From the NCBI GenBank assembly GCA_044227505.1, contig JBGAWP010000008.1, positions 1 through 64,000 of the forward strand: a stretch of 64,000 bases of DNA, in the 5' to 3' direction. The notes beneath the pieces are model-generated. The model was given only the letters and a program-made list of their open reading frames with translations. It did not search any database and had not been told where the DNA came from. The stretch is from UBA7236 sp044227505. GTDB lineage: Bacteria; Bacteroidota; Bacteroidia; Chitinophagales; BACL12. Positions 53,201 through 63,278 of the stretch are shown here, in pieces (position 1 is the first letter of the stretch; each line of letters begins with the position of its first letter). Made by a program: the position numbers and the translations under genes.

Positions 53201-53700
53201 CTGCACGGTATAAAATTGCAACGCCATTCACCATAAACCTGGTTTATACAACCGGGATTAAATTATTATTATCGGAGGCCTTTATTGAAAAAAATTATAC
53301 CATCCCCTATTATACCATTGAGCCCAAATTAACTTATATAAAAGGCTCCGTCTTCAGAACCTCCTTATTCTATCAATACACTCAAAGTGAAAATACTGAA
53401 GGAGTTGAAAATTTATTGAGTCATGAATTTACTTTTGATATCAGGTATAATGTTGTTTCCAAAAGCACAATAACTTCAAAAATTTCGTTGGTGAATATTC
53501 AATTTACAGGAATAGAAGATTCACCTGTTGGATATGCAATTTTGGAAGGTTTGCAAAATGGGAATAATATTTTATGGAACCTGAATATAGATAGAAAACT
53601 ATCCCCAATTCTTCAACTAACCGCCTCTTACGAAGGGCGAAAAACGGGTGATAGCGATATAACACATTTGGGAAGATTGCAGATGAGGGCGGTTTTTTAA
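50218..53700 (+). CDS. Large outer-membrane beta-barrel protein with unusual start
   Basis: About 1160 residues. The protein continues as an aromatic-rich chain with many amphipathic strands (FDIANGGTLSTGLNLAVAKG, YYKKLQGVSYAGG, IQIEFEYSDKNYFRTLVF, GRLQMRAVF at the end with a C-terminal phenylalanine), typical of large Bacteroidota outer-membrane proteins. The signal peptide (KILLGILLLFASSPLLAQ) lies in-frame between 50218 and 50301, but no ATG, GTG or TTG precedes it. The only usable codons are ATA at 50218 (then KRQGIYRTTK) or ATT at 50233 (then YRTTK). The TTG at 50290 falls inside the signal peptide. The stop codon of the desaturase is the nearest upstream in-frame stop. Function unknown. 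Confidence 0.75.
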   Translation: MKRQGIYRTTKILLGILLLFASSPLLAQTSNDRIKTLVVSGGSFTIDSLSIIPGSVSVKAEKTNGVQDTISNYTIIDTSYYKVDYFYATIQFSDQINGKVLIEYKVFPYLFTKKYFNKDPALFDSANINLTPYSVSISNIDPYLNINGLDYSGSFARGISFGNNQDIVVNSNFNLQMNGKLQNDVNINASITDNNIPIQPEGNTQQLQEFDKVYIQLSKNKQFLTMGDYEIYKPKSYFLNYYKKLQGVSYAGGFDIANGGTLSTGLNLAVAKGIYARQDLVVLEGNQGPYKLKGNNGETFIIILAGTERVFIDGKLMIRGSENDYIIDYNAGEITFTPNILLTKDKRIQIEFEYSDKNYFRTLVFSGTEYTSENEKLKLRLNIYTEQDSKNQPLDQTIDSFDKAILESVGDSVQYAFSSGVDTIAFDASRIMYKMVDSLGFDSVFVYSVNPDSAKYVLSFTELGVNKGNYIQSATFANGRVYTWVAPVAGLPQGYAEPVILLNAPKKSQMVTAAGDYRINENNFITGEVALTNNDVNTFSEINNADNAAIAYRGEYQNLHKFNERTTLSSSINYEFTEMNFTPPERYRPVEFNRDWNIFSTEKTNEHYSNANFNLAAGDLWNIGLQSSAFIREKDYSGFMQAVKGSLKTKEWIISANGSYLNSDADTIRTNFIRPNLSVAKIFPAINHWQLGINYEGEHNNVYAESDSLLSNSFYYDQFKYHISNADSAINKFYGDVIMRNDRLPLNGKFADVTRGNTYSLSGALNKKENNRISWQLSYRNLEIVDTELTFLEPEKSLLGRLQNAFVIRKGLITSDIFYELGTGQEPKKEYTYIEVEPGIGNYTWNDYNTNGIPELNEFEIAAFADEGNYIQVFIPTDEYIQSNVSNFNYAIGLNPKVLLFNKTGFAGFIGKFAAQSSLQLTRKVLDDQKFNSYVPFTIIDDSLLVSSNMYWLNTIYFNRSSPKFGIDYSYLENFSKQVITIGPESRGKSEHKITARYKIATPFTINLVYTTGIKLLLSEAFIEKNYTIPYYTIEPKLTYIKGSVFRTSLFYQYTQSENTEGVENLLSHEFTFDIRYNVVSKSTITSKISLVNIQFTGIEDSPVGYAILEGLQNGNNILWNLNIDRKLSPILQLTASYEGRKTGDSDITHLGRLQMRAVF

Positions 53701-53810
53701 TAAATTGACAATTGAAAATTGACAATTGACAATTTAAACGGCCGGAAGTTAAATGAAGGGATAAAGGAATGAACGAATGAAAGAATGAAGGAATGTAGGA
53801 ATGCAGAAAT
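53701..53810. repeat. TTGACAATTGA and GAATGAA short tandem repeats
   Basis: After the outer-membrane protein gene come TTGACAATTGAAAATTGACAATTGAC words, then a GAATGAAGGAATG-type repeat (53760-53800). The 257-base gap to the VOC gene has no credible coding frame. Confidence 0.7.
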
Positions 53811-53957
53811 ACTTTAAACCTATTCTACGTGTACAATCTTTATACGAAATAAAATTTCTTACCATTAATTGTCAGAAATAAATCATTTAAAGTTTTCTTA
53901 ACATTTCAATGTGTTATAATCTGTATCTTAGATTTCACAAAACTCAAAAAAAATATT

Positions 53958-54341
53958 ATGGATGCAAATGTAAACTCGATCAACTGGTTTGAAATATCTG
54001 TTGCAGATTTAAACCGGGCTCAAAAATTTTATGAAACTATTTTTGGTATTAAAATGGAAAAAATGGACATGCCTGATATGCCAATGGCAATGTTTCCGTC
54101 AAACCCGGGAAGCGGTAAGGTTAATGGAGGTATTGTGCAAAGCGAAATGCACAAACCAAGTGCCGATGGAGTAAAAATTTATATGAACGGAGATCCTGAT
54201 CTTCAGACAGCTCTTGATAAAGTGACCGATGCAGGCGGACAAATAATCATGCCTAAAACGGATATCGGACAAGGTTTCGGATTTATGGCATTTTTTATCG
54301 ACACCGAAGGCAATGTAATAGGACTACATTCCAATGGTTAA
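53958..54341 (+). CDS. VOC-family (glyoxalase-like) protein
   Basis: 127 residues of the vicinal-oxygen-chelate fold: INWFEISVADLNRAQKFYETIFGIKM at the start with the first metal-ligand region, GNGGIVQSEMHK-type centre (VNGGIVQSEMHKPS), and GFMAFFIDTEGNVIGLHSNG at the end with the second glutamate region. The family includes glyoxalases, bleomycin-resistance proteins and dioxygenases, so the exact activity is unknown. A good terminator follows. Confidence 0.9.
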   Translation: MDANVNSINWFEISVADLNRAQKFYETIFGIKMEKMDMPDMPMAMFPSNPGSGKVNGGIVQSEMHKPSADGVKIYMNGDPDLQTALDKVTDAGGQIIMPKTDIGQGFGFMAFFIDTEGNVIGLHSNG

Positions 54342-54368
54342 TCAATAAAAATAAAAAGTAAAATATCG

Positions 54369-54399
54369 ATCCGGGATAATAATTTATCCCGGATTTTTT
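54369..54399 (+). terminator. Terminator of the VOC gene
   Basis: A perfect 11-bp stem ATCCGGGATAA/TTATCCCGGAT with a 4-base loop and a T-tract, 28 bases after the stop codon and between convergent genes. Confidence 0.9.
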
Positions 54400-54410
54400 A
54401 TATCAATATT

Positions 54411-54980
54411 TTATTCTTTTCCCATCAAAATCATATTATCCTTTCTTAAATAACCCTGTTCCGCCATTCTTTTAGAGGCATCCTTATAACTTTCGGGGTC
54501 TTTATCCGCCCAGGTATTTAATCCGTCAACATACCTGTTATACATACAAAATGTTGCAGCAATCAAAACAGTATCGTGAATTTCTTTATCGGTGGCATTT
54601 AATTTTTTTGCAAGGTCAATATCCTCCAGCGTTACTGATTTTCCGCTTATCTGCACCTTGCCTGCAATTTGCAATAATGCCTTTAGTTTATCAGAAATAA
54701 TCGGAACATCCTGAGGGTGTTTTTTTATTTGCTCTATTGCTTCCAGTGATGCTTTTAGGTGATGAGCAGCTGCAGCACCATGCGATAATTGACAAAAAGT
54801 GCAGTCATTTTTACCTGAAACATATGTTGCAATTAATTCCCTTTCGCCTTTGGTCAGAGTGGAATTATCACTGTGCAATAAAGTATTAGCAAGTAATAAT
54901 AATGGATAGGCTGTTTCGGGACTATAATTTAACAAACCCCTGATTCCGGGATGCGGGTTGTTTAATTCTATGTATGCCAT
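54411..54980 (-). CDS. AhpD-like carboxymuconolactone-decarboxylase family protein
   Basis: 189 residues, a peroxidase-related thiol protein of the AhpD/CMD fold. The catalytic motif is KNDCTFCQLSHG (CxxC and a following H). GERELIATYVSG precedes it, as in alkylhydroperoxidase-like proteins that use a dithiol. It may work in redox protection with OsmC-type proteins, but the pairing is only inferred. Confidence 0.88.
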   Translation of the reverse strand: MAYIELNNPHPGIRGLLNYSPETAYPLLLLANTLLHSDNSTLTKGERELIATYVSGKNDCTFCQLSHGAAAAHHLKASLEAIEQIKKHPQDVPIISDKLKALLQIAGKVQISGKSVTLEDIDLAKKLNATDKEIHDTVLIAATFCMYNRYVDGLNTWADKDPESYKDASKRMAEQGYLRKDNMILMGKE

Positions 54981-55467
54981 ATTTTTTTAGGCAAACTTAA
55001 AAAAGATGGTTTTAAACACCATGAGGTTTACAGTATTTTTGAAAAAGCAAGGGGAAAGAGTATATAGTATTTAGATACTAAAATTGGAATTTTTGCGAAC
55101 CATGGAAACCCAAAGAAAATAAGGAATATCGAACAAGGAATAAAGAACCTGTCTGCCGGCAGTCGCCAGGCAGGCATTAATCGGATCGACAACCCTGAAG
55201 TATCCGCTCCGTATTAAAAGTAGGTAATAATAAATAACAATCAAAAAATAAAAAACATTAATCGGATTGACAACCCGGAAGATATTCCTCCGTAGGAAAC
55301 CTTGCTAAACCTGAAACTATTACAACCCAAGGAAACTTTGCAGGTGATCTGTGAATGGTCAGTGGTGTGTGAACCCAACCCAGAACACAGAACCTGCCTG
55401 ACGCTGACGCAGTCGGCAGGCAGGCTCAGAACACTGAACACAGAACGCAGAACACAGAACAAAGAAC
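54981..55467. other. 487-base intergenic region with palindromic and direct repeats
   Basis: No credible gene. TAAGTTTG on the minus strand at 54999-54992 is a perfect -7 box for the AhpD-like gene. ATTAATCGGATYGACAACCC occurs twice (near 55176 and 55258). CTGCCGGCAG and GGCAGGCAGGC palindromic words occur near 55151 and 55396-55422. A run of ACAGAACAC (55382-55470) ends at the stop codon of ychF. The same CTGCCGGCAG word is at 42842. Confidence 0.65.
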
Positions 55468-56565
55468 TCAAACATTAAATCTAAAATGCATCACATCCCC
55501 ATCCTCCACTAAATATTCTTTCCCTTCTACATTTAATTTACCCGCTTCTTTACACGCAGCTTCGCTGCCGTATTTAATATAATCGTTGTATTTAATTACT
55601 TCTGCGCGAATAAATCCTTTTTCAAAATCGCTGTGAATTACACCGGCAGCTCCGGGAGCCAAAGTTCCTTTGTGAATAGGCCACGCACGCACTTCCTTAA
55701 CACCGGCAGTAAAATATGTGATGAGATTTAATAATTTATATCCTGCGCGAATTAAAGTATTTAATCCACTCTCTTTTAATCCGAGATCCTCTAAAAATAA
55801 TTTTTTATCTTCATAAGAATCCAACTGTGCAATTTCGCTTTCAATATTTGCACTTACAATAATTACTTCCGCATCTTCATCTTTAACCGCATTTCGCAAT
55901 TGTTTTACAAAATCATTCTCCACATGAATTTCCTTTTCATCCACATTACAAACATAAATTACAGGTTTAATGGTAAGTAACCACATATCCTCTATTAATT
56001 TAAAATCTTCTTTATCTAAATGTAAACTTCTTGCACTTTTACCTTGTTCAAGATGTGATTTTAAATTAGTTAAAACATCTACCAATTTTTTTGCATCCTT
56101 ATCGCCGATATATGCTGCGCGCTGACTTTTTGTTAGTTTAGTTTCTATGGTCTCCAGATCTTTTATCTGTAATTCATAATCAATGATCTCTTTATCTCTG
56201 ATGGGATTTACATCACCATGTACGTGTACAATATTCGGATCGTCGAAACACCTAACCACATGAATTATTGCATCGGTTTCGCGGATATTTGCAAGGAATT
56301 TATTGCCAAGTCCCTCGCCTTTTGAAGCGCCTTTCACCAAACCTGCAATATCTACAAATTCTATCGTTGTTGGCACTAATCGCTCCGGGTGAACAAATTC
56401 AGCAAGTTTTGTAAGACGTTCATCCGGAACAGTAACAACACCTACGTTTGGCTCAATAGTGCAAAATGGAAAATTTGCAGCCTGCGCCTTTGCACTGGAT
56501 AATGCATTAAACAATGTTGATTTGCCCACATTTGGTAAGCCTACGATTCCGCACTTTAAAGCCAT
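55468..56565 (-). CDS. ychF: Redox-regulated ATPase/GTPase YchF
   Basis: A universally conserved OBG-family NTPase, 365 residues. GLPNVGKSTLFNALS (G1), DIAGLVKGASKGEGLGNKFL (G3), and NVDE-type G4 (VCNVDEKEI) with a coiled-coil insert (about 130-200), then the TGS domain at the end (TFFTAGVKEVRAWPIHKG..YIKYG..GKEYLVEDGDVMHFRFNV). It binds ATP rather than GTP and associates with ribosomes in other bacteria. Single gene with a -7 box at 56598-56605. Confidence 0.96.
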   Translation of the reverse strand: MALKCGIVGLPNVGKSTLFNALSSAKAQAANFPFCTIEPNVGVVTVPDERLTKLAEFVHPERLVPTTIEFVDIAGLVKGASKGEGLGNKFLANIRETDAIIHVVRCFDDPNIVHVHGDVNPIRDKEIIDYELQIKDLETIETKLTKSQRAAYIGDKDAKKLVDVLTNLKSHLEQGKSARSLHLDKEDFKLIEDMWLLTIKPVIYVCNVDEKEIHVENDFVKQLRNAVKDEDAEVIIVSANIESEIAQLDSYEDKKLFLEDLGLKESGLNTLIRAGYKLLNLITYFTAGVKEVRAWPIHKGTLAPGAAGVIHSDFEKGFIRAEVIKYNDYIKYGSEAACKEAGKLNVEGKEYLVEDGDVMHFRFNV

Positions 56566-56597
56566 GGTATTATTTTTTAGATCTGTTTAAACGGGCG

Positions 56598-56605
56598 CAA
56601 AGATA
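56598..56605 (-). promoter_or_regulatory. -7 box of ychF
   Basis: The minus strand reads TATCTTTG, a perfect TAnnTTTG, 32 bases before the ATG at 56565. No TTG at -33 was found. Confidence 0.45.
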
Positions 56606-56727
56606 GGGTTTGTTAATGTAAAATAAGTGAATTTGCTGGAAATTGACCCCGATGACCTTAGTTTTCCATTTAAATATAAAGTCTTAAAAAAAATGCGCCT
56701 TTGATACTTTGGGTGTAAAAAAATTCA

Positions 56728-56762
56728 CGCAAAGCCGCAAAGGCGCAAAGAAAAAACGCAAA
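56728..56762. repeat. Short CGCAAAG repeat between ychF and the PKD protein
   Basis: The words CACGCAAAG, CCGCAAAG, GCGCAAAG and CGCAAAC recur within 35 bases. Words of this type are commonly dispersed in Bacteroidota intergenic DNA. Confidence 0.5.
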
Positions 56763-56772
56763 CAGGAGTCAA

Positions 56773-59011
56773 TTATTCCTTTATAAAGGATTGCAGTTTA
56801 ATTGAATTGTTGTTGGAAATTTTTAATAAATAAAATCCTGCTGACAGGCTGCTGACATCCAAAACTTTACCATTTATTATTGAAAAATCTGAAATTACTG
56901 CTCCGACATTATTTAATACCTGAGCTTCATAATTCCCATTAACCGGTATTTCAATTATCAGAAAATCGGAGGTTGGATTTGGATGGATATTTACAACAAT
57001 ACTGTTATTAATATCCTGAATAGCATTGAAACTGATCACCTTACATTCATAATCCTCACCTGCAACATTTCCTGCTGTTAAACATACTGTATAACTTGCG
57101 GGAGATGGATAAAAGTGCGACGGGTTTTGCTCAGTGGAAGAACCACCATCACCAAAATCCCAATTCCAATAATCAGGCAGATTGGTTGAAATATCGGTAA
57201 ATACTACAGTAGTTCCTGAAATATTCCATGTAAAATCCACAACCGGAATTTTAGGTGTATTTCCTATCACCACATCCTGACATGCTGTGGAACTTCCTGC
57301 TGCATTTGTTGCAGTTAAACAAACATTATAAGTGCCATCCAATAAAAAAGTGTGAACAGGATCCTGTTCAGTACTGAAAGTTCCATCATCAAAATCCCAA
57401 TCCCAACTTGTTGGCGTATTTGTGCTTAAGTCTGTGAATGTTACTGTCGGGTCACCCGAATAACTAAAATTAGCTAAAGGTGCAACATAAGAATCTATGA
57501 CAACAATTTCGCAATAGGAATCACTTGCAACAATATTTGTTGCTGTAAGGCAAACATTAAAATCACCGTTGGTTAAAAATGTATGAACGGGATTTTCTTC
57601 TGTTGAAGTAGTTCCATCCCCAAAATCCCAATACCACTCTGTTGGTGAATTGGTTGAAAGGTCAGTAAAATTAACAGTTGGCTCTGCAGCTGCGGTATAA
57701 CTGTATAAAGCTTCCGGGGCTCCGGTAATTTCGGAAGTAACAACTCTGAAATGAAAATCTCCGGTTAGTTCTGCCCATCCAAATCCTGTCTGAACANNNN
57801 NNNNNNGTGCTTGTGTAGGAAACCCAGGCAACTCCACCAGGAACGGTATATCCGACAAAAACATCCCCATAAATTCCCTCCAGTTCTGCCATACCTCGCA
57901 GATCGACCCTGGTTCCTTTGTTTGGCTCTTCGAGTGTTGGTTCAGGAGTGAGATAAAAAGGGGTGATGATATCAGCACCGGGGAATCCTGTGCCATCATC
58001 CGCCCAAATATGGAACTGAATATTATCATTCGGCCGCATATAATCAGTATAATTTTGAATTATTGCAGTAACAACATCGGTTTCACCGGTTAGTGTAACT
58101 CTCACAGCTGCGGATACATAACCTGTTGCACTTAGAGTGCCGATATCAGCTACAAAGTCGATTATTCCTTCGTCGTAGGAAATATAATTTCCCGCAATTA
58201 TTTCAAATGTATCGCTGATTGCGGTATTAGGAACCCCAAAATCATCTGTTGCTTCTATATAATAACTAATCCAGGTTCCCGGAGCTTGTTCAGGAATTTC
58301 AAATAAATAGGTGTCACCAAAAGTATTAAATCCGGGAATTGATGTATAAGAACCTCCATCAGTGCTATACCACAAGAAACTGCTGGCGATATCTGAAGCA
58401 TCGATAAGTTCGGCAGTCAGGGGGTTTGGCCCCAGTGTTCCTTCATATAAATTGGTGGCATCGTGTAGAATAAGCGGTGGAGAAACGTCAACATTATATT
58501 GATAGATCACAAAATCATCAATATAAATTCCGTCAACATTATATGCTGCATCACTCACAAATCGGAAACGAAGTCTTACATCCGGTCCACCCACAAATGC
58601 ACCTAGCGGAACTGTGTATAATTGCCAGGTAAACAGGTCCTCACCATTAAAAATTTCAATATTTGTCCATGATCCCCCGGCATCTGTGGAAGCATCGAGG
58701 TATACATAATCAAATCCGAGCTCCAGGTCGAGCATGGCATAAAACTGCACATCTGCATCCAGTGCGAAGGAAAGATCTGCGCTCACAGCCATAGTAGCTT
58801 CAGACGAAAAAGCATCGAGATAATTGCCATCCGGACTATCAGTAAAACTATGTGTGGGACTATAAGCATCGGTGGTGGTGGTATTCCACGAACCGGTAAC
58901 AGTCCAGTTTGTCAAACCACTTTCAAAATCATCAGCAAACACAATCGTTTGGCTGCTAAGTGTAAAGGAGGAGACAATCAATAAAAGGAGCAAGTAAAGG
59001 TTTCTTTTCAT
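56773..59011 (-). CDS. Secreted multi-PKD protein with type IX sorting domain (gapped)
   Basis: One gene split by an assembly gap. Before it (59011-57807) the frame encodes signal peptide MKRNLYLLLLLIVSSFTLSS, a MAM/jelly-roll-like domain (FADDFESGLTNWTVTG) and further Bacteroidota surface-protein segments. After it (57796-56773) the frame encodes three PKD domains with the WDFGDGT motif (YWDFGDGTTSTEENP, WDWDFDDGTFSTEQDP, WNWDFGDGGSSTEQNP) and the type IX sorting domain (VNIHPNPTSDFLIIEIPVNG). The two parts are out of frame across the run of 10 N, which is what an arbitrary gap length would give. The real gene is probably intact at about 740 residues or more. Total length is unknown. Confidence 0.82.
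57797..57806. other. Assembly gap (10 N)
   Basis: Ten undetermined bases. A fixed placeholder of 10 N usually does not represent the true gap length. The frame change across it is therefore probably not biological. Confidence 0.97.
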
Positions 59012-59104
59012 AAAGTAAGTTTTTTAATGATTACACTAAATTAAACATTTTTTACACAAGCTTTACAAATTGTTTAAATTTTATCTGAAATGCGTGGTCA
59101 TGAA

Positions 59105-59135
59105 TTGAATAGAGGCATAATTGTTGGTAACTTTC
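59105..59135 (+). promoter_or_regulatory. Promoter of the TPR protein gene
   Basis: TTG (59105-59107), 20-base spacer and TAACTTTC (59128-59135), one base from TAnnTTTG. Transcription start near 59141 supports the ATG at 59156 and rules out starts at 59090. Confidence 0.5.
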
Positions 59136-59155
59136 GGCAAAATTTATTCGCCTAT

Positions 59156-59962
59156 ATGAGGTTTTTTATTGTTGGATGTTTCATGATTTTTGTAGCCGGG
59201 TTGAGGGCGCAAACTGCTGACCAGTGGTTCGAGTCGGGGTTTGAGAAATATGAGACCAAGGATTACGCAGGAGCAATTGCTGATTATACCGAATGCATAA
59301 ACCTTGCACCGGATTATCCTGAGGCATACTTTAACCGGGGATTAAGTTATTATTTTACGTCCAATTTTGAAGCTGCAATTCACGACTTTGAACAAATAAT
59401 AAAATTAAAGCCAGGCGATGCCAAGGCGTATTATTGGAAAGGATATTGCTTATTTGAATCAAATAAAGTGGAAGAAGCCATTAGTGCATACACCAATGCG
59501 TTATATTATGACCCCACTTACGCAGAGGCTTTTTTTGAGCGCGCATTTTCTAAATATATTTTAACGCGATATGTTGATGCATTGGAAGATCTTAACAGGG
59601 CAATTAATATTAATCCTGTTTACGCTGATGCATATTATTATCGTGGATTATGTTTTTATGCCCTTGAAAATTATACCGAAGCAATGAATGCATTTAATAA
59701 AGTTGTGGAAATTGATCCGAATGATGCAGATGCCTGGTATCAAATAGGATATATTCACAACGACAATAAAGCATATGATCTCGCAATTGAAGCATATACT
59801 AAAGTAATTACCTTGCAACCGGATGCAGGTGATGCATATTACGAACGCGGAGTCGCCTACTATGAATTATATTTTGATGATAATGCATGCGCAGATTGGA
59901 AAAAAGGGGCGGAGTTAGGGGATGAGTATTCGAAAGTGCAGGTGGATAGTATTTGCAAATAA
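59156..59962 (+). CDS. Exported tetratricopeptide-repeat protein
   Basis: 268 residues. Signal peptide MRFFIVGCFMIFVAGLRAQ, then about seven TPR units of 34 residues with the typical pattern (YETKDYAGAIADYTECINLAPDYPEAYFNRGLSYY; LKPGDAKAYYWKGYCLFES; LEDLNRAININPVYADAYYYRGLCFY). TPR domains bind other proteins, here presumably in the periplasm or at the outer membrane. No partner gene is adjacent. A promoter match lies just upstream. Confidence 0.88.
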   Translation: MRFFIVGCFMIFVAGLRAQTADQWFESGFEKYETKDYAGAIADYTECINLAPDYPEAYFNRGLSYYFTSNFEAAIHDFEQIIKLKPGDAKAYYWKGYCLFESNKVEEAISAYTNALYYDPTYAEAFFERAFSKYILTRYVDALEDLNRAININPVYADAYYYRGLCFYALENYTEAMNAFNKVVEIDPNDADAWYQIGYIHNDNKAYDLAIEAYTKVITLQPDAGDAYYERGVAYYELYFDDNACADWKKGAELGDEYSKVQVDSICK

Positions 59963-59974
59963 TAATGATTCGAA

Positions 59975-60135
59975 AGTTTTTGAGGAAGATTCGAAGGGAG
60001 AAGGGAGAAGATTCGAAGGGAAAGGGAGAAGATTCGAAGGGAAAGGGAGAAGATTCGAAGGGAGAAGGGAGAAGATTCGAAGGGAAAGGTTCTAAGGGTC
60101 TAAGGAAGGAAGGGAGGTAAGGGTTGAAAAGGGAC
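59975..60135 (+). repeat. AGATTCGAAGGG dispersed repeat, copy 2 (expanded)
   Basis: GAAGATTCGAAGGGAGAAGGGA is repeated about five times (59980-60090), then GGTTCTAAGGGTCTAAGGAAG and GGTTGAAAAGGGACG, the same order as copy 1 at 42812-42906. An inverted copy lies at 60715-60815, so the two enclose the four-helix-bundle pseudogene. Confidence 0.85.
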
Positions 60136-60239
60136 GATTTTCTTTTAATTATAATTTACGGCAGTCCTCAAAATTTGATTTTTTATTGAAGAATATTACC
60201 TTTAGAGTTTGCAATTGTTTAATCCCTAAATAAATTGTT

Positions 60240-60586
60240 ATGTCGGAAAGAGAGTTATTAATTCGTGTGAAAGTATTTTCTTATGATGTTTATAATTGCG
60301 TAAAAAAGATTAAACCGGATATTTACAATAAACAATTAATTGAGCAATTAATTGATTCCGCCTTAGTGCTGCTGCAAATTACAGAGCATCTCAAAGAGGT
60401 AAATCTAAAAGAGATGCATTAAATAAAATTAAAATTTCTCTTGAGGAAATTGATGAATCTAACTTCTGGTTAAATAGTCTTTTTGATTTAAAAATTACAG
60501 AGTCTGAAGAGGTTAAAAGATTAATAAATGAGAGCGACCAATTAACTTCGATCTTTGTTGCAATAGCTAATAAATTAGAAATGTAA
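60240..60586 (+). pseudogene. Frameshifted four-helix-bundle (23S intervening-sequence) protein gene
   Basis: The first 60 codons read MSERELLIRVKVFSYDVYNC, IKPDIYNKQLIEQLIDSA and then an out-of-frame tail ending at 60422. From about 60375 another frame continues the protein family: AANYRASQRGKSKRDALNKI, ISLEEIDESNFWLNSLFDLK, SDQLTSIFVAIANKLEM, stop at 60586. Together these make the 115-residue four-helix-bundle protein typical of genes called 23S rRNA intervening-sequence proteins. One lost base near 60370 would explain the break. It could be a real pseudogene or a sequencing error. It lies between inverted repeat copies. Confidence 0.85.
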
Positions 60587-60714
60587 TCTATTATTGCAAT
60601 TCAATATTAAAATATAATGCAGATACACATTTTTTCCATCATAACAATGTATTTTTTTTGAAAATTAATAAATCAATAAAAATTTAGCGGAAGGTCTTAA
60701 TGGTTTAAATTAAA

Positions 60715-60815
60715 TCGAGAACCCCTTTTTTTAACTTTACTCACCTTCCTTCCTTTTTTATTCCTTAGAACCTTACCCTTCGAATCTTCTCCCTTCTCCC
60801 TTCGAATCTTTAGTA
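60715..60815 (-). repeat. AGATTCGAAGGG dispersed repeat, copy 3 (inverted)
   Basis: On the minus strand the words AAGATTCGAAGGGAGAAGGGAGAAG, GATTCGAAGGGTAAGGTTCTAAGGAA and GTTAAAAAAAGGGGT appear in the order of copies 1 and 2. It stands inverted relative to copy 2, about 740 bases centre to centre, with the four-helix-bundle pseudogene between. Confidence 0.8.
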
Positions 60816-60834
60816 GACTCACTTCAAATCATCA

Positions 60835-61440
60835 TCAATCACCATACCCTGAACAATAAGTAGCCAAAACCTCAGGTGCTTTTTCGTAACCAAAACTATC
60901 TGATTTATTTAAAAATTCGCAGGCAGTTTCCATTTCGCCAATTTGCAACATTAATATTCCGTAGTTATAATTTCCCATAGGAAAATTCGGGTCATATTTC
61001 AACATGATCTTAAAATCTGTTTCAGCATCCGCATAATTTCCGAGCATAGCCTTACTCAATCCACGTTGATTATAAATATCTTTATTTTCGGGATCTACAT
61101 CAGCGGCAGCGTCAAATGTTTTTATTGCAGTAGTATATTCCTCCTGAAAATATTGTGCAAGACCGAGGTTATATAAAATTTCCGCATTTTGAAGATCATA
61201 CAATAATGCCACTCTGAATTTATCCTCGGCACCAGGATAATCGCCTTCAACAGCAGCCTCTAATCCCATAGAAAGGTAATATGCAGCCATGTCGCTATTT
61301 GCAATTGCAGATTCCTCACCACCAACCTTAAATATAATGCTATCGTCATCGGAAATTATTTCAATTTTTTCCGATTCGGTTTGTGCCTGTGTAATAGTTA
61401 CAACAGATATCAATATCGTAAAAATTAGTGTACGGATCAT
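60835..61440 (-). CDS. Exported tetratricopeptide-repeat protein
   Basis: 201 residues. Signal peptide MIRTLIFTILISVVTITQAQ, then about four TPR units (YPGAEDKFRVALLYDLQNAEILYNLGLAQYF; YTTAIKTFDAAADVDPENKDIYNQRGLSKA; YADAETDFKIMLKYDPNFPMGNYNYGILML). The acidic stretch EIISDDDSIIFKVGGEE after the signal peptide is not part of a repeat. Related in type to the TPR protein at 59156 but not a close copy. Partner unknown. Confidence 0.85.
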   Translation of the reverse strand: MIRTLIFTILISVVTITQAQTESEKIEIISDDDSIIFKVGGEESAIANSDMAAYYLSMGLEAAVEGDYPGAEDKFRVALLYDLQNAEILYNLGLAQYFQEEYTTAIKTFDAAADVDPENKDIYNQRGLSKAMLGNYADAETDFKIMLKYDPNFPMGNYNYGILMLQIGEMETACEFLNKSDSFGYEKAPEVLATYCSGYGD

Positions 61441-61616
61441 GGCGTTAAATTTAGTTTTATAACGATGTATGCCTTTTTTTTATTATTTGGAGACTTATAA
61501 AGAGCTTACCAAATAAGATCTGAAATACGAATTAACACAAAAAAAACGATAAATTTTCAGATAAATTCAAATTTTGGGAAATATTTATAAAAAATGGATA
61601 AGAATAGACCCTCTTT

Positions 61617-63104
<1,488 letters not shown>

Positions 63105-63197
63105 TTGACAAAGATGGGAAAATTAATGAAAATAATTAACCAATAATTAAATAAAAAAAATCACTAAAAACATAAATGATTATTTTACGAATATTGC

Positions 63198-63251
63198 TAA
63201 TATTGTAAATGTAGAGTCGCAAAATTTTGCGACTCTACATTTACAATATTA
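63198..63251. repeat. Perfect 54-bp palindrome (REP-like element) before the transposase
   Basis: The 27-base arms are exact reverse complements with no loop. The centre is AAAATTTT at 63221-63228, and the inner part is GTAGAGTCGC..GCGACTCTAC. Single strands would make a very stable hairpin. It ends 28 bases before the transposase start codon. Its inner 30 bases recur inside that gene. Confidence 0.95.
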
Positions 63252-63278
63252 TTGATCAACATCACCAATCATAATTAA

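Noticed and set aside
55241..55471. 76-codon minus-strand frame after ychF
   Set aside because: It encodes the ACAGAACAC repeat complement and has no conserved feature.
57671..58029. Two overlapping type IX genes near 57.7-58.0 kb
   Set aside because: The overlap exists only because both frames read across the N run; the domain order shows one gene.
59975..60135. CRISPR-like array in the AGATTCGAAGGG repeats
   Set aside because: Units are directly adjacent 22-23-base words without spacers and recur in two other places as a dispersed repeat.
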